This document shows positions 17,548 through 22,633 of a stretch of 22,633 nt of DNA, one piece after another. Numbering within the stretch: the first letter of the stretch is position 1; every line of letters starts with the position of its first letter. The notes below the pieces were generated by a model that did not search any database, was not told the origin of the DNA, and worked only from the letters and a program-made list of their open reading frames with translations. Origin of the DNA: Bacteroidales bacterium UBA3808. GTDB taxonomy: Bacteria > Bacteroidota > Bacteroidia > Bacteroidales > Paludibacteraceae. The translations under genes were made by a program, and so were the position numbers. The stretch is taken from the NCBI GenBank assembly GCA_002369075.1, contig DFEG01000013.1, forward strand, positions 1-22,633. The letters are read 5' to 3'.

Positions 17548-18345
17548 TTAGAACCAACCCAACCGGCGGATGAGACGAAGCATCCAAGTCGGGATTAACA
17601 GAATGATGAAACACAATACCTGCCAGAAAACGGTGGGTATTGTTGTTTTACTGCGCCCGTGGAAAAGAGCCCGCAGAGCGCGGCGAACCAGCATCTCCGG
17701 ACCCGCGATGATACCTAATGCCCTGCCGGTTTTTCTTATCCAGTCGGGAATAGAGAACAGCCCTGTATCAACTGCTCCCGGACTGACATCCGTTACATAC
17801 ACACCATAGGGCTTTAGTTCTATATGCAGTGCACGGGTGAAGTGACTCAGAAACGCCTTTGTGCTACCATATGTCCCTAACCGCTGGGCTGCCATCTTGC
17901 TTGTTACGGAGCAGACATTGAGGATATAGCCGTGTCTCCGCTCGCGCATCTCTTGTCCGAATAGATAGCAGAGCATTGCCGGTGTGTACATATGCAGGTT
18001 CATAATAAGCCCTGTAAACGCCTCGCTGTCGTCCAATATATCCTTGTCGTGATAGACCCCGGCGTTATTCACCAGAACTTCTATTTCTATCCCGTGCGTA
18101 CGCGTATATTCATATAGTTCGCGCGCGGCGGTTTGTTTGCTGAGGTCCATCACAAGGGGAATGATCTCTATCTCCTCCCCTTTAGGGGAGGTCGGGTGGG
18201 GCTTTATTATTTTCGCGCTTGCGCGGATGGCTTCTTCATTACTAACAATGAGCAGGTTATAGCCCCGTCTGGCTAATTGTCGGGCGAACTCTAATCCTAT
18301 TCCGGACGATGCGCCGGTCACTAATGCAAATGAATGACTTTTCAT
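17548..18345 (-). CDS. Short-chain dehydrogenase/reductase (SDR family)
   Basis: Classical SDR of 265 aa. The nucleotide-binding motif TGASSGIG is at 10-17, NNAG at 93-96, and the catalytic residues are Ser146, Tyr159 and Lys163 (YGSTK), so it should be an active NAD(P)H-dependent oxidoreductase. The C-terminus (about 235-253, FWQVLCFIILLIPTW) is a hydrophobic helix followed by a basic tail, suggesting membrane attachment and a lipophilic substrate. Residues 49-58 (PHPTSPKGEE) do not look like SDR sequence and are encoded by a palindromic GC-rich element in the loop before beta-strand 3. The start ATG lies in a heptameric repeat array, 10 bp after the polymerase gene. Substrate unknown. Confidence 0.92.
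   Translation of the reverse strand: MKSHSFALVTGASSGIGLEFARQLARRGYNLLIVSNEEAIRASAKIIKPHPTSPKGEEIEIIPLVMDLSKQTAARELYEYTRTHGIEIEVLVNNAGVYHDKDILDDSEAFTGLIMNLHMYTPAMLCYLFGQEMRERRHGYILNVCSVTSKMAAQRLGTYGSTKAFLSHFTRALHIELKPYGVYVTDVSPGAVDTGLFSIPDWIRKTGRALGIIAGPEMLVRRALRALFHGRSKTTIPTVFWQVLCFIILLIPTWMLRLIRRLGWF
18172..18203 (-). repeat. Palindromic element inserted in frame in the SDR gene
   Basis: Plus-strand bases 18174-18180 (CCTCCCC) and 18185-18191 (GGGGAGG) form a perfect 7-bp inverted repeat around TTTA, followed by TCGGGTGGGG. On the coding strand this gives PHPTSPKGEE (residues 49-58). Its G/C-homopolymer composition differs from the surrounding gene. From memory, peptides like PTSPKGEE recur in unrelated Bacteroidetes ORFs, pointing to a dispersed REP-like element; this was not checked. 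Confidence 0.65.
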
Positions 18346-18367
18346 CTTTTATCTTTCATTTTTCATC
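18340..18367 (-). repeat. Heptameric repeat array across polymerase stop and SDR start
   Basis: On the minus strand there are four 7-bp units: GATGAAA, AATGAAA, GATAAAA, GATGAAA. The first two encode the last residues (Asp-Glu-Lys-stop) of the Y-family polymerase, and the last contains the SDR start codon at 18345. Three of the four units contain ATG, in different frames because the period is 7. Confidence 0.8.
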
Positions 18368-19618
18368 TTCCACTTTATGCGGTCGCATGAATCCTGCCGG
18401 CTGTTCCGAGGTGTCGGCTTCGTCGCCCTGTATGGCGAAATGGATCTGATTACGCCCGAACCGCTGATTGATGCCGTCTATGGCTTTCATCAGTCGTTTC
18501 TGGCGCACTTGTTCATCTATTTGGTTGTCGGAGAACATATCCAGCTGGATACTGTCTGCATGTATCAGGTCACCTAAAATGACCCCTGCCTGTTTGTATT
18601 GGTAGTTCTCTTTGTAGATGCGGTCGAGTAGGAGATTGATGGCTCCGATGATCTGGGTTGAGTCATCTGTCGGGACGTTCATCTTAACCGTGTCGTCCGC
18701 ATGGTATTGCGCCAGATCGAGTCGGTGTCTGTTGGTTGCTAAAAAGAGAGTCACGCTCCTGCATAGTGCCTTCTGCTCACGCAGTTTGCGAGAGGCTGAA
18801 GATGCGTAGTTGCTCAGTTCGCGGAGGAGTACTGCTTTACTGCTCGTCATGTGCGCAAACGTACGGCTGTACATGATGGACTTCTGCTTCTCGTGGGAGG
18901 CGATAGTGATAGCCGGAGTGCCGTTCAGCTCTTTCCATGTCCGCAAGCCTGTCACTCCGAAAAGCCGGTTCACCCACGCTTCCGGCTGCCGGCTGTAATC
19001 GAGTGCGGTCTTGACGCCTGCTATGGAAATCTGCTTGATGCTCCGCCGACCTATGCCCCATATGTCTTTTACCGCCACTTGGCTCAATGCCCTCTCGCGT
19101 TTGTCCGCCGGCATGATACAGATACCCTTATAACCGGGGTAGTGTTTGGCAAAATAAGTGGCTGTTTTGGCTAAGGTATAAGTCTCTCCGGCTCCACAAC
19201 TGACGGGGATCTGCGTTTTGCGAAGGATGAGGTCTTTTAGTTGCTGTAGATATTCGCGCAGCAGCGCGGGGTCGTCTTCCGGCATGTAGCCGAAAAACTC
19301 GTCCACGCTGTATTGCACAAAATCGAGTACCATTTCCGTCTTTTTGACCTCCTCCATGATGTGTCCTGAGATGTCATGATAGAGGTGGTGATGCACGTCA
19401 ATGACGGTTACGTGTTGTTGCTCAATGAGCTGCTTGACTTGAAAGATCGGATTGCCGCGTTGGAGTCCGACTGCTTTGGCTTCCTGGTTGAGCGCAAGGA
19501 TGATCCCGCCGTTGTTGTCATTGTTATTGGCTACAACGACGGGCGTTCCTCGTAACTCAGGGCGGGACACTAACTCGCAACTGACGAAGAAATTATTGCA
19601 GTCGATGTGCACATACAT
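18356..19618 (-). CDS. Y-family DNA polymerase, UmuC-like
   Basis: Translesion polymerase of 420 aa, the usual UmuC length. Catalytic acidic residues are Asp6 (HIDCNNFF) and Asp106/Glu107 (YSVDEFF). The fingers motif (PVVVANNND to EAKAVG) and thumb segment DIWGIGRRSIKQISIAGVKTALD are typical of UmuC rather than DinB. A clamp-binding motif QLDMF is at 358-362. Family role: bypass of lesions in template DNA, often SOS-induced with UmuD. No umuD is adjacent and no LexA-like site was recognised; instead the gene sits 6 bp after a secreted peptidase gene and 10 bp before the SDR gene. The C-terminal residues are encoded by the heptameric array. Confidence 0.93.
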   Translation of the reverse strand: MYVHIDCNNFFVSCELVSRPELRGTPVVVANNNDNNGGIILALNQEAKAVGLQRGNPIFQVKQLIEQQHVTVIDVHHHLYHDISGHIMEEVKKTEMVLDFVQYSVDEFFGYMPEDDPALLREYLQQLKDLILRKTQIPVSCGAGETYTLAKTATYFAKHYPGYKGICIMPADKRERALSQVAVKDIWGIGRRSIKQISIAGVKTALDYSRQPEAWVNRLFGVTGLRTWKELNGTPAITIASHEKQKSIMYSRTFAHMTSSKAVLLRELSNYASSASRKLREQKALCRSVTLFLATNRHRLDLAQYHADDTVKMNVPTDDSTQIIGAINLLLDRIYKENYQYKQAGVILGDLIHADSIQLDMFSDNQIDEQVRQKRLMKAIDGINQRFGRNQIHFAIQGDEADTSEQPAGFMRPHKVEDEK

Positions 19619-19624
19619 GGCTTT

Positions 19625-21346
19625 TTAGCGTACCTCTTGCCCCATAAGGGTATAAGTCTTCCCGCCGCGGAGAATGAGAATCTGTCCGTTGCGCATAATC
19701 TTCACGCTCTCCGGGGCGGGTTGTGCCGGAGTGATGTTGTCTATACCCTGCGGTACACCTAATACTGCGTCCAACGCAGCACGGATGGCATCGCATTGGG
19801 TAATATCGGTGTTCGAGGAGTAGTGAACCGCATGGTTCTGCGCAGGCAGGATAAATTTCTTCACGTTCGTTCCGTTGACATATTGGTCTTTCACCGCTGC
19901 TCCCGTCCAAGTGTCATCCAGACCGTAGAGCAGAACAATCGGTTTTGTCGCATTGCGGGTCTTGTCCATCACAAAATCGTATAAACTGCGGTTGAAAGTG
20001 AGGGGGGCTACCCACGGGGTGCCAAAATCACGGAGACAGCCTGCCTTACTGACCCAGAACTGTTCGAGAGCATTTGCCTCGGCGGCTGTTTCTGTAATCT
20101 CATCAAACGGTATATCATAGTATCCCAACTCGCGTTTGGACTGATACTGGTAAGCACCTGCGATGTCTGTGCGTGCTGTATCTGCTCCCCACCATTGTTT
20201 CGCTGTTACGCCGAACGGGTTGTGGCCGCGGTGCATCATCATTCGTCTGCCGGGTACTTGCTGTTTGGGATCGGGGTACTTACGAAGCGTGTCTAACCAC
20301 GGGCGCAAACTATTGAAATTGAAAGAGTCTTTAAACATCAGATAGGCGATTGCCGTGTCGTTGTACTGGTTCCAGCCGATGGCTTGCAGCACACTGTCGT
20401 TGATCTCCATCTGGTAGCGGATAAGAGTGGTATCCCAATAGGCGTGTTGCTCAAATCCGAAGAATGCAGCCGCGCTCAAATAACTGGCGAAAACACTGTC
20501 TGCGTGTGCTGCAGTTGTATCACCCCCGCAACCCATCTTGTAGTAAATAGGGTAGATCGTGTTGGTGCTTCGGGGCTGAACTGTCAATCCTTTCTGCGCT
20601 TTCTTGCGGATATCCATAAAGAAATCGAGGAAACTCTTGTCCCAGCCGGTGTGGTACCAGTATCTGGTCATTTCTTTGTCACGGTCGGTGTCGAAGAACG
20701 GAGCGCTGTATGGCACAAAAATATCCATGTCATTCGGATAGTAAGCGTGCTGGATCAGTGTTGTTATACCGCCTTTGCTCACGCCGCTCATCACCCATTT
20801 GCCTTTCAGCACTTTCTTCAATCCGTCAAACAGGTTGTGGAAATCGGCAGCTGCTTCCTCGGCGGTCAACGGATCCAGATTTTCCCAACAGTTGACGGGA
20901 GCCGAGTACTGGAAATAGCGGTGCTCGATACTGATATAATTGGCGTTGTAACGGTGCGCGATCTCGCTCGAACATCCTGTTTTACTGGCATTGAACACGG
21001 AATCCGGATTCGTCAGCATGTTACTCGAGATGGAGTAGCCGGAGGCATACACATGGTTGACAGCGGTCCTTGGATCCACATTCTTGTTTACGGTAATCAG
21101 CGCGCGCATGTGGAACTGTTCTCCGCTCGGATTAGCATGGCGGAGAGGCTGGTGGTAGTAAATCACGTACGTCCGGTAGTCCGGAGCCGACGGGTGTGCA
21201 AGGTATGTTGCCGTCGAGTCAATCAATCCCGCGTTCTGACGCTGCAACTCTTGCAGCCACTGAGGGTTGTCGTTTGGATCTGCGTTTTGCGCCTGCATAG
21301 TCATTCCGGCTACGCATAAGGCGAATAACAAGTAGATTTTCTTCAT
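19625..21346 (-). CDS. Secreted S37 family serine peptidase (PS-10-like) with sorting-like tail
   Basis: Exported protein of 573 aa resembling the S37 prolyl/tripeptidyl aminopeptidase family. Residues 1-20 are a signal peptide (MKKIYLLFALCVAGMTMQAQ). The alpha/beta-hydrolase elements seen are EHRYFQYSAP at about 141-150, nucleophile Ser190 in GVSKGG, a candidate acid Asp477 or Asp478 in LLYGLDDTWTG, and a candidate His505 or His508 in NHAVHY. The C-terminal 27 residues (about 547-573, KIMRNGQ, YTLMGQEVR) share 14 of 27 positions with the tail of the pectinesterase at 357-3131, indicating a common export or surface-anchoring route. It sits 19 bp after the YdeI-like gene in a four-gene operon. 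Substrate specificity is inferred. Confidence 0.85.
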   Translation of the reverse strand: MKKIYLLFALCVAGMTMQAQNADPNDNPQWLQELQRQNAGLIDSTATYLAHPSAPDYRTYVIYYHQPLRHANPSGEQFHMRALITVNKNVDPRTAVNHVYASGYSISSNMLTNPDSVFNASKTGCSSEIAHRYNANYISIEHRYFQYSAPVNCWENLDPLTAEEAAADFHNLFDGLKKVLKGKWVMSGVSKGGITTLIQHAYYPNDMDIFVPYSAPFFDTDRDKEMTRYWYHTGWDKSFLDFFMDIRKKAQKGLTVQPRSTNTIYPIYYKMGCGGDTTAAHADSVFASYLSAAAFFGFEQHAYWDTTLIRYQMEINDSVLQAIGWNQYNDTAIAYLMFKDSFNFNSLRPWLDTLRKYPDPKQQVPGRRMMMHRGHNPFGVTAKQWWGADTARTDIAGAYQYQSKRELGYYDIPFDEITETAAEANALEQFWVSKAGCLRDFGTPWVAPLTFNRSLYDFVMDKTRNATKPIVLLYGLDDTWTGAAVKDQYVNGTNVKKFILPAQNHAVHYSSNTDITQCDAIRAALDAVLGVPQGIDNITPAQPAPESVKIMRNGQILILRGGKTYTLMGQEVR

Positions 21347-21365
21347 TTTTAGATATTTTTTGTTT

Positions 21366-21725
21366 CTATTTCTTATCGGGCGCTATCGTCGCGAGATACA
21401 ACGCTTTCCGTCCGGCGTCTGTCATCAGTCCGCGCTGCTCTAAATCGTTGCAGCGCTGTTTGTTCAGTTCCGTCCAGTGACTTTTCTTTGTCCTCGGAGA
21501 GAGCCGTTGCGCCAAACGGCCGTCCGGCAGTTTCTTTAATGTTGAGTCGATCCATCCGAAGCACAAGGCTTCTTCTACAACCTCAATGTACGGCATGCAG
21601 TCTTCACGGGGAATCTTTGTACGGTACATCGTGACCCAGCAGAAACGCTCCTTCTCGTGGTTCTCCATAAGCCATTCACGCAACTCGCTGCGCTCACGGA
21701 ACTCCAATAAACCAGTGATTTCCAT
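21366..21725 (-). CDS. YdeI/OmpD-associated family protein
   Basis: Small soluble protein of 119 aa. The segment VVEEALCFGWIDSTLKKL, followed by RLSPRTKKSHWTELNKQR and LEQRGLMTDAGRKAL, matches the YdeI/OmpD-associated family (often annotated as bacteriocin protection). The molecular function is not settled. The frame is open to 21773, but that upstream ATG lies inside the -7 box of the promoter, so I place the start at Met 21725 (MEITGLLEF), giving a leader of about 40 nt. It is the first gene of the minus-strand operon that continues into the S37 peptidase, UmuC-like polymerase and SDR genes. Confidence 0.85.
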   Translation of the reverse strand: MEITGLLEFRERSELREWLMENHEKERFCWVTMYRTKIPREDCMPYIEVVEEALCFGWIDSTLKKLPDGRLAQRLSPRTKKSHWTELNKQRCNDLEQRGLMTDAGRKALYLATIAPDKK

Positions 21726-21770
21726 ATCCTTTGTCCACAATCTGTTTATGCTGTCACTCTTTTTTCGCTG

Positions 21771-21802
21771 CAAAGGTACAACAAAATTTGCACATATGCA
21801 AA
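21771..21802 (-). promoter_or_regulatory. Promoter of the ydeI-like / S37 / umuC-like / SDR operon
   Basis: On the minus strand, -33 TTTG at 21802-21799 and -7 TACCTTTG at 21778-21771 with exactly 20 bp between. No other match to the consensus was found upstream of the next three minus-strand genes, whose gaps are 19, 6 and 10 bp, so this is probably the operon promoter. Confidence 0.85.
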
Positions 21803-21818
21803 AAAAAGTGTATCTTTA
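21787..21818 (+). promoter_or_regulatory. Promoter-like module, upstream copy
   Basis: Plus-strand TTTG at 21787-21790 and TATCTTTA at 21811-21818, 20 bp apart; the last base of the -7 box departs from consensus. The spacer (CACATATGCAAAAAAAAGTG) resembles that of the promoter at 21907. It overlaps the -33 region of the minus-strand promoter, within the inverted repeat TTTGCA/TGCAAA at 21787-21802. Could be a weak second promoter or a remnant. Confidence 0.45.
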
Positions 21819-21869
21819 TACCCAAAAAGTTTTCTATATGCGGAACTTTTCAATATTAATAAATACCTG

Positions 21870-21897
21870 AAAAATCGCCCGTAAGAAAACGATTTTT
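21870..21897 (+). other. Hairpin between the two plus-strand promoter-like modules
   Basis: Inverted repeat AAAAATCG (21870-21877) and CGATTTTT (21890-21897) with a 12-nt loop. It ends in a T-run but has a weak, AT-rich stem. It directly follows a 10-codon ORF (21838-21870). It could weakly attenuate a transcript from the upstream module; function uncertain. Confidence 0.35.
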
Positions 21898-21906
21898 GCC
21901 AAAATA

Positions 21907-21938
21907 TTTGCATATATCAAAAAAAAGCAGTAATTTTG
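21907..21938 (+). promoter_or_regulatory. Promoter of the KilA-N gene
   Basis: -33 TTTG at 21907-21910 and -7 TAATTTTG at 21931-21938, exactly 20 bp apart, both full consensus. The expected transcription start is about 30 nt before the ATG at 21975. Confidence 0.85.
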
Positions 21939-21949
21939 CATGCAAAATT
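21932..21949. promoter_or_regulatory. Perfect 18-bp palindrome, candidate operator
   Basis: AATTTTGCATGCAAAATT at 21932-21949 is a perfect palindrome. It covers seven of eight bases of the -7 box and the probable transcription start of the KilA-N gene. A dimeric DNA-binding protein here would block RNA polymerase. Autoregulation by the KilA-N protein is one possibility but is only inference. Confidence 0.6.
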
Positions 21950-21974
21950 GGAAATGTGCTGAAAGATATATAAA

Positions 21975-22633
21975 ATGGCTAAACTCCAGGAAATAATCGT
22001 AAGAAACACTACTATCCGTTCTTTTTCGCAGAACGGATGGGATTATATCTGTATCACGGATATAGCCCGACAGAAGAATATAGAAGATCCCAACGCCGTA
22101 GTTGGCAATTGGATGCGCAATAGGAACACTATTGAGTACCTTGGAATCTGGGAAGCTCTGAATAACCCTAATTTTAACCCCATCGAATTCGAGGGGTTTA
22201 GAAGTCAGGCCGGTTTGAATGCTTTTACTCTGTCTCCAAGCCGTTGGATAGAAGCCACTAATGCAATCGGGCTTGTTGCTAAAGCTGGTCGTTATGGTGG
22301 CACATATGCACAACGGGATATAGCATTTAAGTTTGCCAGTTGGGTATCCGTTGAGTTTGAACTCTATTTGATTAAGGAGTTCCAGCGTCTCAAAGAGGAG
22401 GAACAAAAGGCACTCGGGTGGTCGGCGAAACGCGAGTTGGCAAAGATTAACTATCATATCCATACGGACGCGATTAAGGAGCACCTTGTGCCGCAAGAGA
22501 TTGACGCGTACCATCGTTCGCTTATCTATGCCAACGAAGCCGATGTGCTCAATGTGGCATTGTTCGGAATGACCGCCAAAGAGTGGCGCGATGCCCATCC
22601 GGAGGACAAAGGCAACATCCGCGACTACGCAAC
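21975..22633 (+). CDS. KilA-N domain-containing protein (3' end outside window)
   Basis: Open frame from ATG 21975 through the window end, at least 219 codons. Residues about 1-130 match the KilA-N domain as found in Bacteroidetes proteins: a beta-strand N-terminus (LQEIIVRNTTIRSF), DYICITDIAR, NWMRNRNTIEYLGIWE, and GRYGGTYAQRDIAFKFASWVS, followed by a helical region (LYLIKEFQRLKEEEQ) and a C-terminal domain that continues past the edge. KilA-N is a DNA-binding domain common in phage and plasmid proteins; chromosomal copies are of unknown function. It has its own promoter and an operator-like palindrome. The opposite strand is also open for 254 codons (22598-21834), but this is a shadow. No phage structural or integrase genes are visible beside it. 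Confidence 0.88.
   Translation, partial: MAKLQEIIVRNTTIRSFSQNGWDYICITDIARQKNIEDPNAVVGNWMRNRNTIEYLGIWEALNNPNFNPIEFEGFRSQAGLNAFTLSPSRWIEATNAIGLVAKAGRYGGTYAQRDIAFKFASWVSVEFELYLIKEFQRLKEEEQKALGWSAKRELAKINYHIHTDAIKEHLVPQEIDAYHRSLIYANEADVLNVALFGMTAKEWRDAHPEDKGNIRDYA

Noticed and set aside
18356..19618. Calling the Y-family polymerase dinB
   Set aside because: Fingers and thumb segments and length are UmuC-like; without umuD or phylogeny I left the symbol blank.
21834..22598. A 254-codon open frame on the minus strand at the right edge
   Set aside because: The plus strand carries a KilA-N domain with a good promoter and start. The minus frame would also run through the AT-rich promoter region.
21975..22633. 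KilA-N gene as the edge of a prophage
   Set aside because: No integrase, attachment site, tRNA or structural gene is visible, and chromosomal KilA-N genes are common in Bacteroidales. The sequence beyond the edge would be needed.

Overview
The window looks like a chromosomal segment of a Bacteroidales bacterium, probably an uncultured gut-type lineage. The supporting signs are Bacteroidetes-type promoters (TTTG, 20 bp, TAnnTTTG) in both divergent intergenic regions, few recognisable Shine-Dalgarno sequences, a two-gene pectinesterase block, a short C-terminal sorting-like tail shared by two exported enzymes, and family-typical versions of glyA, dnaX, YidE/AspT-type transporter and RND genes. 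No rRNA, tRNA, CRISPR array, transposase or integrase was seen.

Plus-strand block, 1-15309. It opens with the 3' end of one pectinesterase and a complete 924-aa modular pectinesterase. After a 103-bp gap holding an 11-bp tandem repeat come a YidE/AspT-type transporter, a MATE exporter, an RND adaptor lipoprotein and RND pump, a phosphopantetheinyl transferase, dnaX, a YgiQ-type radical SAM protein and an M23 peptidase. Most spacings are very short or overlapping (24, 3, 14, -4, -50, -1 and 38 bp), so much of this is probably one polycistron. It ends at a perfect 15-bp-stem hairpin shared with the convergent glyA.

Middle, 15372-17543. glyA (minus) and a SIMPL-domain membrane-anchored protein (plus) diverge from a 200-bp region with a promoter in each direction. 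The SIMPL start codon overlaps the stop of a 4-codon leader ORF.

Minus-strand operon, 21725 down to 17548. From one clear promoter run a YdeI/OmpD-associated family protein, a secreted S37-type serine peptidase, a UmuC-like Y-family polymerase without umuD, and a short-chain dehydrogenase with a C-terminal membrane helix. The last gene ends 4 bp from the convergent SIMPL gene with no terminator between them.

Right edge. A KilA-N domain gene runs off the window on the plus strand. It was missed as a complete ORF because it has no stop in the window. Its promoter has a perfect 18-bp palindrome over the -7 box, and a similar promoter-like module lies 120 bp upstream.

No obviously new multi-gene system stands out. 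The most unusual signals are non-coding or intragenic: (i) A-rich 7-8-bp repeat arrays at four gene junctions and, in frame, inside ygiQ, two of which contain the start codon of the next gene; (ii) a palindromic element in frame inside the dehydrogenase; (iii) an inverted-repeat-flanked 4 x 11 bp tandem repeat; and (iv) the palindromic operator-like site before the KilA-N gene.
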